Assembly (NCBI GenBank): GCA_029783825.1
Contig: JAREIK010002645.1
Coordinates: 2,184,512-2,248,511 of the forward strand
Length of the DNA: 64,000 bases
Reading direction: 5' to 3'
Source of the DNA: Sapria himalayana
Lineage: Eukaryota; Streptophyta; Magnoliopsida; Malpighiales; Rafflesiaceae
Below, in pieces: positions 12,401 to 25,010 of this stretch. The position numbers and the translations under genes were made by a program. The stretch's first letter is position 1. Each line of letters starts with the position of its first letter. A model generated the notes under the pieces. The model ran no database searches and was not told the origin of the DNA. It saw only the letters and a program-made list of their open reading frames with translations.

Positions 12401-12500
12401 GAGAGCTTTAAAATTTAGAAAGAAATTTTCTAAATACTTAATCGATATTTAAAGATTTTTTTTATTAATAATATATATTTTAAAAATTTTACTTTTTTTT
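9492..12500 (-). mobile_element. Decayed hAT element (copy B)
   Basis: The left terminus TAGGAGTGTCAAATGGG at 9492 matches the family TIR. A GCCATG-rich subterminal block follows (9500-9670). Transposase remnants on the minus strand span about 12060-10010. Sequence around 12290-12430 (AGAGAGAAAA runs) corresponds to the leader of the intact copy near 61700-61760. The right TIR and 8-bp target duplication were not found; the edge lies between about 12450 and 12800. Confidence 0.75.
10010..12060 (-). pseudogene. hAT transposase remnant (copy B)
   Basis: The stretch 10314-10120 reads FSVIANIISDRRSKLWLYII, the C-terminal dimerisation motif (SAFSVAVNVISDRRSRL in copy H). The stretch 10962-10774 reads FVYFYDMMNMCLSVYTCITC, matching an upstream segment. 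The BED-finger region is recognisable only as DNA near 11840-12050. Many stops and frameshifts. Confidence 0.8.
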
Positions 12501-12799
12501 AATATATATAGGGCCATAAACCTGACAACCATCAATTTTCTACCCTTGGTCATTGGAATAAAATTCAACAACCATGATGTTTCGTAGTTTATATATATAT
12601 ATATAAAGCAATCGCAATATCAACGCATGTGGCACATGCCAGATAGTAATAGTGACTTTTGTCTTTGTCGGGCGCATATGCACGTTTGCTTGATGATGGG
12701 ATGGTGATGCACTTTCCAAAGCCATTGGGACTTCTATCCTAATGGGCCAATATACCACGTCAATGTGACAAATTGATTTTAATTAAACTTTAAAAAAAA

Positions 12800-13460
12800 C
12801 CCACCATAGCGCCACATGGACGTGGTGGGTATAGTAGTTAAAAAAATACATAGGGCCCATTTAATAAAACTAAAAAAATTAAGTGCTGAAAAATTAAGGC
12901 TGAATTTTATAAGTATTGAATTTGTATTGAAAATTTATTTGATAAATTATTGTTAATTGAATGCTGAATATAAAAATATTATTTTATAACTGTAAATACT
13001 GAATGCTGAAAATATTGTATTTTACATATTTACTCTTATTATTTTGTATTACATATTATCCAACATAAATATAATTTCTAATGAATTTTTTTTCACTGTA
13101 ATTATTAATTATTAAAAAAAATAAAATCTCTAAAGACATATCCATAAATAAATTATAAATCTAAAAAAGAAATAAAAATGTTTAAAAAATAACCAATAAA
13201 ATCTAAACTCTTTAAAATTATCCAAATTTCTAATGTAAAAATAAAAATTAATAAACAACTAGTTGATTTGTTATTTTCTCTCTTAAATTAATCATGAAAG
13301 AGGGTTAAGGTTAGAATTTGTGGTAGCGGAGAAAGTAGGAGGAAAAGATATTTTCACAAACTATACTGTAGCGTGAATGAGAAAATAAAAAAAAAAGACA
13401 AAATAGTACTTTTTTTAAAAAAAAATTGTTGAAAATTTTTGGCCTTCAACATTAAAGGTG
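12800..13460. mobile_element. Possible MITE
   Basis: GGGCCCATTTAATAAAACTA at 12854 followed by AAGTGCTGAAAAATTAAGGC resembles the start of common plant hAT-type MITEs, and GGCCTTCAACATTAAAGG near 13442 may be its other end. Terminal match and target duplication were not confirmed. A small hairpin (CCCACC...GGTGGG) lies just outside at 12801-12831. Confidence 0.35.
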
Positions 13461-13789
13461 TTAAGTTAATGTAGACACATGCACTTTTATAGTTGATCAT
13501 GAATGGGCATGGTTTCCCGTGAGGTGCCCTTGCCCTTGAGTTCATATCTTGGTCAGTGAAAAGAATATAAATATGATTTGACATGCATTAGATGGTAGCA
13601 TAAATGATTTAAGTGTTATAAGACAAGTCATCATAATGGAGGTGTTATGATTATTACAAGTAAGCCCATGTTTGGAATTCATAAGTTAATTATATTTTTT
13701 TGGAATATGAAATTATGGTCATACATTTTCAAAAATTTCAGTTTCTATTTCATATGGGGGAAAGTGAAATTTTATTCTTAAGAGAAAAA

Positions 13790-14264
13790 CTCAATGGTTG
13801 GTCCTTCTTTGAGCAAAGAATCTTTAGAATTATATGTTTATATTCATACATCCATGGATATAAAGATGCATACATACATATATGCATGCATCAAAACATA
13901 TAAGCATGCATTCACATGTTCTTTCTTAGGATATATACTTGCATATGAAAAAATGGAGAATGATGGAAGAAAATGGAGGAAGAACTTTGATGATTGAAGG
14001 GGAAAAGCTACTTCTTTTATTGATGACTTTCTTTCTTTCTTTTTGTTTGATATAAAACACAAGAGGGTCACCCCTATTTAAACTAATGGTAGTTTCTCAA
14101 CCAATGGCCAAGATTGCATCAGCATATTTCTAATCTAATGGTTACAAATGAACTTCACATAATCTCCTTCTAGACAATTCCATGGAAGTATCTAGAAATT
14201 GGGTTTGACTTTCTTTTGGACCAAATATAACTAAATCCCCAAAATTAAAGTGTATATTTCAACA
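13790..14264 (-). mobile_element. 3' LTR of copia-II (minus), outer edge approximate
   Basis: In element orientation a purine tract AAGTTTAAGAGGGA is followed at 14264 by TGTTGAAATATACAC, a classic polypurine tract and LTR start. The LTR contains a TTTAAATAG-like promoter word and U-rich tail. Its far end was not located exactly. Confidence 0.65.
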
Positions 14265-15490
14265 TCCCTCTTAAACTTAATTTTCACTCCAAGACAACTT
14301 CTTAGCTTGATGAAATCTTCTTGCTTAAGTAGCTTGGGGAAGATGTCAGCTACTTGATCATGAAACTTCTGTATTCCAATCGCACATCCTTCTTTATGAT
14401 GAATTCTTTAATATAGTGATAGTGAATCTCAATGTGCTTTCTTCGATCTTGGAAGACTAGATTTTTAGCCAAATCTATTGGTGATTTGTTGTCCATATAA
14501 ATCTTGGTCACCTCTTTTTGTGGCAAACACAACTCCTTTAATAAATTTCAGAACTATGTTGTGTAGAAAACACATTAAATAGCAACTACATACTCTACTT
14601 TGCTGGTGGAAAGGGAAAATTAGCTACTTCTTTGATACCCAATTGAAGGCATTGTCTCCACGTAAAAAACAAAATTGATTGTACTATAACAATCATCAAA
14701 ATCTCTACTCTAATTACTATAGCTATGTCCAACGAGTTTGTAATCACCATAAATAGAATAGCATACGTCAATATTTGTAGTACCTTTGAGATAACATATA
14801 ATTTTTTTGTTGCCTTTAGATGAGTTGTTGTTGGATTCTCTATTTACTGACTGATGACTCTAATTGCATATAAAATATTGAGCCATGCACATGTTAGGTA
14901 GTGCAAGCTTCCTATTGGTTTTTTGTAGAGAGTTGGATACATCTTACTTCAATCTTCATGCTTTAATAGCTTGATTCTAGATACCATTGACATGATAATG
15001 GATTAGAATCACTCATCTTGAGTGATCAAGTCATCTACATATAAGCACACAATCAAAATATCAACATTTTAGATTTTGATGTTGAGTGCATGCTCATATG
15101 GAAACATGATGAAATATCTTTGTTGGAGGGACTTGTCTATTTGAGTATTCCATAAGCTTGGAGCTTGTTTCAATCTGTAGAGTATTTGCTTTTTAACTTC
15201 AAGGTATTGTCTTCTTTTCCCTTTACTTCATTAGCTAATCAATATATTTTTCTTCAAGGACTCCATTTAAGAAAGTATATTTCACATCCATTTGATGTAA
15301 CCTCTAATTAATTTGAGCAACTAAATAAATAATCAATCTCATAGTTTCCAATCAAGAAATGAAAGAAAATATGTCATCATAGTAGATGGCAGCTCTTTGA
15401 ATATAGATCTAAATGTTGTGAATAATTTGTTGTGGATCATTATTTAGATGAACAAGATATTTTTTCTTGTGATATTGATCTTATGTATAA
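14265..15490 (-). pseudogene. copia-II reverse transcriptase-RNase H remnant
   Basis: The stretch 14532-14350 carries the RNase H end (TKIYMDNKSPIDLAKN, then HIEIHYHYIKEFI). The intact catalytic motif LYVDDL is read at about 15042-15028 on the minus strand, and 15480-15100 corresponds to the fingers and palm. Stops interrupt all frames. No integrase, protease or gag is seen upstream; the element is truncated near 15490, where R1-type sequence begins. Confidence 0.85.
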
Positions 15491-15549
15491 ATTGTTTGTA
15501 TGCCTTGAGGGACATTCATTATTCGGGGATGTGTAATGCTTTTAGTGTA

Positions 15550-17650
15550 AGAATTTATTCGATACTTAAAATATCAAATAAATAGCATCATTTTGACGGT
15601 AAAATATAAAGTATATTGCATGAATACTAGTTGTTATCAACTAGTAATGAATACAAGTTGGGTGAAATTGGTGAAATCAAGAGATAAATACTTGTAGGAA
15701 AGTTAAGTAATAGAGAGTCATGACAATTCTCTTGTCACGGCTTATATACATCCTCCATATTAGACTTAAGTAGATGTGGTATTTTTTCTTTATCATAACT
15801 CTACTAAAATAGTTGACATTCTTTATATATCATGACTCTATTATTAAGTTAACATAATCATTTTATAGTGTAATAAAGTCATCATGACCATGATAATTTT
15901 TCGGATTCGTGCCTACAATAGTTCTAAACTATTTATTAGCTATAATATTATTTTTACATCATGATAGGCAAGTATCTTAATGATACAAGTAGTCACAACA
16001 TATTCTAGGGTTGCAATTTATTGAAATTGAACCAAAACATTAATAGATATAAGTCGTAATATCATTTTGCATCATAATATTTCTTCTTGGAGAGCAACTA
16101 CTCAATTGCAGCAATTATAATGTCATGATATTTTTCTCACAAAACCAAGGCCAAAGTCGTGGTCAATTTCTAGTACTATAACTTTGTATTATAAAGAGTT
16201 TAATTATCAGCCATGGGAATTTATAGTGCTATAACAATTGTGCTCCAAAGAGGATCCGAAGAGATGACAAAGTCACAGCCTTAATTTTGTGCCAAGACAT
16301 CCAACTTTAAAAATCAGATGGATTTTCAAATTATAAAAGTTACACTTAGAGAAAAAAAGAAGATGGGAGAAAGAGCGAAGAGGAGCAAAAGAAGATCATG
16401 ATATATTTTCAAGCCTAGACACCATGATCTCAACCTCAATTAGGAGAAAATCTAAGTTGAACAACAAGTAAGATTGATTAGAAATAAGGTTTGCTTCTTT
16501 GAAATTATTTTGGACATTTATTGGGAACCCTAGAATCCGCAAGATGACTTTTCACATCTCACTTGATTTTATCCCTAATGTTAGACAAAATTGAATTTTA
16601 TGATTGGTTATGTAATTATATTATGATGGATAATTAAATTAATGAGTTTATATTTATTTTATAAATATATTTGGATCTTGATAAATATGAACGTACTTGA
16701 GAACCTCAATAGAATTTTCAAAGATATTTCAATTTATGTGTGCCAGTTGTGATAGACAATGACATGTATGTCATGGGATACACTCATGTGGTTGAGATAG
16801 AAGAAAGTGAAAATTCTTTAATCTTAATATGAGAAATCAATCCAACATATGAAAATATTAAATTTAGGCATATTAATCATTATGAGTATAGTAGATAGTA
16901 GTCACAAAGCTGAAAGTATGAACATATTAAAGACCATAGCATTATGTACTATCAAGTTGAATAAACCTCAAAGTAATATGAGAGTGAAGTAAAATATTTT
17001 ACTTGGGAGTTTAAACATATTGTGAGAGTCATGTATCAATTATGGTGGATAGTAATAGGTATGTTTCAAGGCACACGCAAGTGGGGGAGACTCATATGAT
17101 TATGATTGCTCCATAAATTATTCCCATTTGTATAATTTCCAAAGGTAAAATTTTTGGGAAAAGGTATGCTTAATTATCATAAGTATAGTGCTCATGAAGT
17201 TGAAATGGCAAATGAAATAGTATCTCTAGTCATTGACATAATTAAAGGTCGGAGAATAAAAAATACATACTAGATGTAATTATCAAGACCCTTGCATAAA
17301 TCGATGTGTTGCTTTGATTTTGAAATATCAGGAAGATGATTATGAAAAGATCAATCTTGAACTAAACATCAAGTTCAAGAATATATTGATAATGACCACT
17401 TTATATGCTAAGAGAATATATAGATATTTTAACATGAATCTACACTTCATCTGATATATAAATACAAAATGAACTCAACATCGTGAAACATCATCATGCA
17501 GACTATTAAACAATCTATGTGGCATTGATATCCAGACTTATATCCACTTTATTATTTATATGACACAAATACTTATATAACTATATTAGTTAAGAGATCC
17601 TCTTACAACTAGATTTTATGATCGTATCAAATTACTATGAGTTTTGGCAC
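15550..17650 (+). repeat. Long non-coding repeat R1, copy a
   Basis: This 2-kb AT-rich block resembles 40860-42500 (shared AGAGAAA...AGCCTAGCAC, GGGAACCCTAGA and TGATAG.CAATGACATGTATGTCAT-like parts), 19430-21500 (shared TCCCAATGTTAGACCAAAT and GATATC.GACTTA.ATC), and the reverse complement of 53600-56160. It codes for nothing visible. The best guess is an LTR of a Ty3/gypsy element, because the minus copy lies 3' of gypsy integrase. Confidence 0.55.
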
Positions 17651-18234
17651 CTTCACAAAGGTGCAATACTAGGCATTTGAAGCATTAAGTTTGCAAGATT
17701 GGATATTTATGGGTGACCTATAAAAGCTATGATACCATGTAAAATAATTAAATAAAATTAAATGAATATTTATTATTATGTTACTTAAGAGTATACATGA
17801 ATACATTTATATAAGAGACATATGTGTGTCATACATAAATTAGTTAGAATTAAAGTCATATATAAACATTTATTGTATGTGGTACATGAACTATGGTGGA
17901 TGTATGACTAGAAAATAGATTGTATATCTGTTTGAAAGCACACATGGACCTATGACTTGAGCTGGACTAAAAAGTTTCAAAGATGATATTAATATTTTAG
18001 TTTGAAATGCCCAAATAGAATAAGATCACATGTTCTACTCCAAAGAAGAAATAAAGATGGTTCACCTCATCAAAATAAATATGAAAATTAGACCAAGAGC
18101 TAGAGTTATTACAACCATTAAGAACTTGATCTCAATTATAGAAAATATGGATTCGAGAGGTCATGAAAACCTTAAGGCATGATTTGGAGCCTTACTACTA
18201 TTTTGGAATCAATTTTAGAAATTTGTTTTTAGTG
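17650..18234. other. Non-coding interval
   Basis: No gene or complete element is seen. It is probably the decayed end of R1 or a gypsy leader. Confidence 0.4.
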
Positions 18235-18660
18235 TAGAGGTGTCAATTAGGCCAATCAGCTTGGGCATGACTGATGGCACGACATAGTATAGCCATGCTT
18301 GGCACGATACAGCATAGTTCAGAATTGTGCCTAGTCTTAGAATGTGCTGCCAAGTGGTAATGACTCATGATGTGCTTGGCCAGTATGACCCATGTGTCTT
18401 GCTCGGTGGCATGGCCCACCGGCCTAGGGACCCAAGACTATCGATAGGTCACAGGTCAAGTCTTATCAGGTGGCTGCCTAATGAGATTGATTATTTTTAA
18501 AAGAAAATCTAACCACATAAGCCAGCAACCTGTTATATTTTTATATAATGAGTTTCCGACAGGAATGGTCTAGCATGGTCTAGCTAGATCAACACTATGT
18601 GGGCCATCCATGTCATGTCGAGTTGTCTAGCTAGTTCTGGTATCATAGTTGTGCCACACT
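18235..18660. mobile_element. Short hAT-type element (copy C), right end unresolved
   Basis: It starts with TAGAGGTGTCAATTAGGCC at 18235, an almost perfect family TIR, and continues with a region of repeated GGCACGA/CATGCT words. No matching right TIR or repeat of the preceding octamer TTTTAGTG was found, so the right side may be decayed or deleted. Confidence 0.7.
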
Positions 18661-18669
18661 TAAAGGGGC

Positions 18670-19310
18670 CATGAATAAGCAACTTTATACTCTTTTTATG
18701 GTTGAAGATACCTCTATTTTGGTTGAAGCTTGAATCATATTATACAACGATGAGTCTTGCCAACAAACTACGTCTGAATAAGAAACTTTATACTCTTCGT
18801 ATGGTTGAAGGTACCTCTATTCAAACTCATCTTAGTTAGTTCTCTTATGTTATCATTGATCTTTAAAAATATGGATGTAGTATTGAAGAGGAAGATAAAG
18901 CTATTTTGTTGATTGTCTTGTTACCCCCTTCTTAGAAGAACTTTAATGAAATCATATTTAATGGAAATAATGCCAACACTTTGAGTTTAGACGATGTTAA
19001 GGGAAACCTTGCTAAAAAAAAGTATGATGTTCCTAATCATTTTGAGAAAAATGGTGAAGTCTTATTTGTTAGGGGTCGTAGCACAAAAAAGGTTAGTAGA
19101 GTAAATATTCTAAGATGAGATTTAAGTATAAAAACATAAAAATCTACAATTAATGCAAGAAACCAGAGCATGTTATTTCTAGATGCTTTAAATTGAAGAA
19201 TAAAAATGATAGGGCTATAGGGAAACAAACTGTTGATTTTGATAATCCTGCCGAAGTTGCTGTTATTGATGTTTATTTTGATGGTGATGAACCAAAAAGT
19301 CATTTATATT
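18670..19310 (+). pseudogene. copia-IV gag remnant
   Basis: The reading NKLRLNKKLYTLRMVEGTSI, then EEEDKAILLIVLLPPS and the LSLDDVKGNLAKK segment match the copia gag core. A decayed zinc knuckle follows near 19155-19200 (CKKPEHVISRCFKLKNK lacks its first Cys). About 50 bp of the gag start (18672-18722) is repeated at 18776-18824. The N-terminus is missing; hAT copy C precedes it. Confidence 0.85.
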
Positions 19311-19429
19311 TTAGTTCCTTCTCCTAGCATGTTTTTATATTCATGAGATGGATTTCATTGTTGAATAATAGAAATTCACACCTCATATAGTTTTGTAGAT
19401 TTTCAACTAAAAGAAAGAAAACAACAGCA

Positions 19430-21500
19430 TAAATCTAAGAAATTAATTAGGTTGATGGTGTTATGACATCATTCACAACTAGTGAATGATGTCGCAACCA
19501 ACAACTAGAAGAAAGAAATATAGAGTTGGTACCAACATATTTTTTAGGTGCTAAGGTAGAATGATTTATGCAAGGCCATAACAAAAAAATTATTAGCACA
19601 AAAATAAAGTCTTTTAGAGAAGAACGATAAGACAAGATTTGGTCTTGATAGTAGAAGTGGTTGTGACATTAGAATTTGGTCTTGACACTTTAATTGGTCG
19701 TGATATCAGAATTTTGTCTTGATAGTAGAATTGGTCATCATATCAGAATTTTATCTTGATAATAGATTTTGTTGTAACATTAAAATTTGGTCTTGATAAC
19801 AAAATTGGTCATGATATTAGAATTTAGTATTGATAGTAGAATTGATTGTGACATCAAAACTTGGTCATAATATAAAATTAGTCGTGATATCAGAATTTAG
19901 TCTTGACCTCAAAATTAATCATGATATCAGAATCTAGTCTTAACATTGGAATTGGTCGTGACATTAGAATTGATCATAACATCAGATGGACGTGACAGAT
20001 AAATGAGAAGAAAGAGAGATTTAGAAGTTGTGGCAAAGAATTCAAAGTTGGACCAATTATTTTGTATTTTACAAAAAACTATTGAAGCTAGGGCTTGCAC
20101 TTGCTGTATGAAAGCATATTTCTTTGTGAAAGGGGTTCGGAAGGTAATCTAGAAGACTAGTAGCTGATGACTCTACTTAAATTTTTTTTCTTTTCTTTTT
20201 TTAGCATATATCTAGAGTAGATGAGCATTGATTTAATTTTTTTGTTTGGGTTTAGAACTTCGCTTGTCAGAATGTGTGAATTTGAACAATTGTTGCTTAC
20301 TTTTTACTATGTATTGGTTGTATTGTCTTTGAAAGAATAATATTCACATGAGATCTAATGATTCAGATAATTACAACCATCTTGTTCTTCACTATAAGTA
20401 GACCATAGGTGATATACAAAACCAATAATATATAAGAAAAATCTTTGCTGAATCAATTTAGCTATTGAATATTTCTTATCTACAAGAATTAGAGAGACTT
20501 CCTTGGATGCAGAAGGTTAAATCTAATAAATTGGTGTTAAACTTCAACTAATTTATTCCCAATGTTAGACCAAATATCTTAATTCATTATATCTTACCCT
20601 TATTTTTGGGAGGTTCTCATAATGATACAGAGAAGGAGATTTCTGATGATTAGTGAACAAACTATTAAGGGGATATGTTAGGCTAATAGTAGTGAACAAT
20701 AGAACTATATCATTTATGTAGATTAGTCCACAATTTATTCAAACATGAGCAAGTGAAGTGATTCTCTTAATAAATTACTAGAGACATCACCATAATCTTT
20801 AGAGCAATCGATATTCCCGTATTGACTTAGATCCAATCAAGGTATAAGAAAACTCCCTAAGATTTATAGCAAGGAGCACCAACTATTTGTAGCAACTTGT
20901 AACACCAATGTCTTGGGAAGCAATGGATTGCAGTCACCAGAAATGAGTATGAAGTATTGAGAATTAAAAATACTTAATTCTACTAAGATGGCTCAAATTA
21001 CCAGTAACCACTTAGATCTTAGACTTTTAGGGAAGCAAGGTAATCTAAGTGGTGAAAGGTATAATTATAAGGAGAGATCTGGGGGCTACACAATAATGGT
21101 ACTTGATAGATTTCAACTTTTCTATAAAAAGAAGTCATAATAGATAAGTCTTAAAAAGTTGGCCATACCACAACATCTTTATTAGTGTCAGCTTCTACAA
21201 GAGAATTTATCCAGTCCAATGTATCTTTGTGGGATTCAGTCAAATTTTGCTTAGAGTTTTAGTTATTTATTTTTCATTATCTTTTAGTTAGTATCTGAAA
21301 ACTCATTTTTAATGGTTCAAATAGTGTAAACTGTTAGAATTTGGGTAATTAGCAATTTAATTCTTGTTAATCTCTATGAGAATGATATCTGGACTTACAT
21401 CTATTTTTACTACTTGTATGACATATGCACTTGTAGTGTCATAGACTAAAAATAATTATAATCTCTATGAGACAATATCAAAAAAGTGTGATTTAGTCTA
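19430..21500 (+). repeat. Long non-coding repeat R1, copy b, splitting copia-IV
   Basis: It interrupts copia-IV between gag and protease. Similarity to copy a is seen at 20540-20600 and 21376-21440. The gag-protease linker is present on both sides (19205-19285 and 21516-21600), as an approximately 85-bp diverged direct repeat. It contains the GGTCTTGATAG array at 19630-20000. Confidence 0.5.
19630..20000 (+). repeat. Tandem array of about 40-bp units (GGTCTTGATAG / GGTCGTGATATC)
   Basis: About nine imperfect repeats alternate AGAATTTGGTCTTGATAGTAG with AATTGGTCGTGATATC. All frames carry stops, so it is not a coding repeat. A similar but not identical array lies at 52850-53230. Confidence 0.8.
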
Positions 21501-21509
21501 TACAGAAAA

Positions 21510-22900
21510 GTCAATCAATAAGGCTATATGGAAACAAACTATAAATTCTTATCATCTTGCTGAATCTGCTATTATTGATGTTTATTTTGATGGTGATATT
21601 TTATTTGCTTCTAACACTGATAAAATTAAACATCAGTGGATTCTTGATTTTAGTTGCACCTATCATATTTGTCTTTATAAAGATATGTTCTATTCTTATG
21701 AGTATCTTGATGGTGTATCTATTTTGCTTGGAAGTTACACTCCTTACAAAATTATTGGGAAATATACCATCCAAATTAGAACTCATGATGGTAGTATTAG
21801 ATCACTAATTAGTGTCAGACACATCCCATAGATTAGATTAAACTTGATTTCGTTAGGAACACTTGAATATATTGGATACAAATATTTAGCTAAAGGCGGA
21901 GTGTTGAAGGTTTATCATGGCTCTCTAGTTTTATTAAAAGCTAACCATGTTGGTTGTTTATATATATTGCAAGAAACTACTATTGCAGGATCAGCTTCTA
22001 TTACCTCATTTTCTACTTCTTCTCATGATGATTCTCAATTGTGGCATATGCGTCTTGGTCACGTGAGTGAAAAGAAAGTGAATTTGTTATCAAAGAGTGA
22101 AAAGGGAATGATACTTAGTCATACCAGCTGCAAGATCAACCTTTGTAAGCACTATGTATTTTGAAAAATAGAAGAGGATCAGCTTTGCCAAAGGTACTCT
22201 TATATCTAAAGGTATTTTAGATTATATTCATTCTGATTTATGGGGTCCTTCTGTTGTTCCCTCTCTTGGAGAATGTTCTTATATGTTAACCATTATTGAT
22301 GACTTTTCAAGAAAAGTTTAGTCATTTTTCTTATGTCATAAGAATGAAGTTTTTATCAGATTCAAGCAATGGAAGATTATGGTTGAAAATCAAACCGATA
22401 AAAGGTAAAGAAGCTTCATATTGATAATGATCTTGAATTTTGTGGTAATGAATTTAATCAATTTTTTGCACAAGGAATTGCTAAATGGATGAACATAACT
22501 ATTTTGGAGAATATATGTTGTATGATTTTTCATGCTAGCTTGAGAAAAATTTTATGGAAAAAGTAGCCCACATAGTCTGATATCTTGTCAACTGCTCTCT
22601 AAATGCTTCTCTTGAGGGCAAGGTTCTAGAAGAAATTTGGATAGGTAAACAGCCTAACTATTTAAATTTAATAGTATTTGGTTGTCCTGTTAATGCTTAT
22701 GTAAATAATGGAAAGTTAAACCATAGAACTATGAAATGCATTTTTATTATCACTCCTAATAAAGTTAAAGGATATTGACTATTTTATCTAAAAACCAAGA
22801 AGATTATCAATAGTTGAGATGTCACTTTTTATAAAAATGCATTATTATCTTTTGGAAAGGAGTCTGTTGTTGTTTCTCCTGATGTAGTTAGTGGAAATGT
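21510..22900 (+). pseudogene. copia-IV protease and integrase remnant
   Basis: Protease region HQWILDFSCTYHIC (intact WILDSGATYH) lies at 21635-21680 with the active-site Gly lost. Then come RHIP.IRLNLISLGTLEYIGYKY, GAG-pre-integrase LWHMRLGHVSEKKVNLLSK at 22040-22100, and integrase words DYIHSDLWGPS (22230-22250) and TIIDDFSRKV. Several stops interrupt the integrase. Confidence 0.9.
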
Positions 22901-23149
22901 TGAAATTGAAACTTCTAATCTCGATCAGAAGATATTTCTTCCTTCAGCACACAATTTGGTGATGTTCCAATTGCCACTGTTAAGGCCACTAGTCCACATC
23001 TCCGAGATCATTTCATTGCTTATGATTGTCCTAGGTGAGAGAATGTTCAAAAGCCTACTCGCTATGATGATCAAAGTCATTTTATCGATTATGCTTTTAT
23101 TATTATGCAAAAGATTGAAGAAACCACTAAACCTAGGAGTTATGTAGAA

Positions 23150-24690
23150 GCTATTGCTTGTTTTTATTACTCCAAGTGGCTAGATAAGATGCAAGAAAAT
23201 GGTGAAAGTCTCTAGAAGAATGATACTTGGGGTTTGGTGAAGCTACCAACTGGTAAACGACTTATTACTGGTAAGTAGATTTACATGAAAGAAAGATAGT
23301 ATTTCAGATGTTGCAGCGGCTAGATATAAGGTTCGATATGTTGTCATAGGTTTTGATCAATGAGAAGGTATTGACTGTAATGAAATCTTTCCTCTTGTCG
23401 TTCATCACACCTCAATTAATATATTATTTCCCTTGGTTGCTCTTTATGATTTGGAGCTTGAGCAACTTGATGTGAAAATTACTTTTCTTGATAGTGATTT
23501 GGAAGAATAGAATTATATTCAACAACATAGAGATTTTATGGTTCCTAGAAATGAGAACCACGTTTGTTGTCTTAAAAAATCTTTTGATGGCCTCAAGCAA
23601 GTTCCCATGTAGTGGTCATAAAAATTTGATGCATTCATGTTGAGTCGTGGCCGTTCTAGGAGCCTATATGATAACTATGTCTACCAAGGGTTGTTGATGG
23701 GTCCTTTATATATCTATTTCTTTATGTTGATAACATATTGATTGTAGCTCATGATATTACGTCAATCATAAAGTTAAATGCCTAGTTGAGCAATAAGTTC
23801 AATATAAAAAACTTGGGAACTACCAAGAAGATTCTTGGGATGGAGAATTACAAAGATCATCAAGCTTTATTGATACAAAAGAATTATAATCAGAATGTGC
23901 TTGACAAATTCAATTTGAAAGTTGTTAAGCCTACGAGTACTCCAATTGCTATGCATTTTAGATTGTCATCTAATCAATGCCCAAAATTCAAGGAGAACAA
24001 GGGATACATGGAAAATGTTCCTTATAAATGTGTAGTTAGAATTTTTATGTATGTCATTGTATGCACCAGATCTAATTTGGCATATGCTATAAGCTTAGTC
24101 AGGAAGTACATGCACAATCTTGGAAAAGTGCACTGGGAAATAGTAAAATTAAAATTTTGCTATTTGAAGGGTGCAAATTATATTGGCTTGATCTTTGATA
24201 GGAAAAGATCTAATACAACTTATATTGCTAGTTATATTGATGCTGATTATGATGGTGACCTAAATTAAAGAAAATCTATCTTTGATTAAATTTTCCTTTT
24301 TTGTGGGTGTTACATTAGTTTGGGTGCTTTTTCCAATCAGTTACAGCCTTCTCAACCACTAAAGGTGAGTACATCGCAGGCTGGCTGAAAAAAGTTAAAG
24401 AAGCCATATAGCTTTATGGATTGTCAAATGAGCTAGATTTGTCTCATGTCATTCGTACTGTGTTCCGTGATAATGAGAGTATAATTCATCTTGTCAAGAA
24501 TAGCTATTACCATAGTAAGACCAAGCACATTGATGTTGAATACTATTTTCTTCGGGATATTATATCTGTTGGAAATATTACTGTGAAGAAGATTTATACA
24601 AATGATAATCCTGCAGATATGTTGATGAAATCACTTTTTATTACCAAGTTTGACCATTTTTTGGAGTTGGTTGTAGTTCTCCAATACTAA
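23150..24690 (+). pseudogene. copia-IV reverse transcriptase-RNase H remnant
   Basis: The catalytic motif is altered to LYVDN near 23725. The open stretch 23786-24268 carries FNIKNLGTTKKILGMENY and the connection domain; 24421-24690 is the RNase H end (FRDNESIIHLVKNSYYHSKT and NDNPADMLMKSL). Stops and frame breaks lie between them. This is the longest open piece of any retroelement in the window (160 codons), so decay is moderate. Confidence 0.92.
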
Positions 24691-24735
24691 TTGCTTTTCA
24701 TTGCTTAGATGTGGTGAATGCTCTTTATTTGGATA

Positions 24736-25010
24736 TTGATGCAAGGTAGAATTTGTTGAAGATGCTTCATATCCTTATATGATATCAGCAGTCAATTGAG
24801 TATTCTAGTGATATTTTTGGCAATCTTGACTTTTTGCTACACACCATGACTATAAATATAGACACATCCTTGTATCTTGCTCACTTCTTTTTTTGTTTTT
24901 CATAGTTAAACTTTTGTATTTCTAGTTCTATTTCTTTTATGCTAATGAAAAAAAGTCATCTTTGTGTGTTCTTTTGTTGCTTTTTTATTAATCACTCTAT
25001 CTTACGATTC
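24736..25010 (+). mobile_element. copia-IV polypurine tract and 3' LTR
   Basis: GATGCAAGGTAGAATT is followed by TGTTGAAG at 24754, the usual tract and TG start of copia 3' LTRs. The LTR appears short (roughly 250 bp); its end is not sharp. The 5' LTR was not found. Confidence 0.65.
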
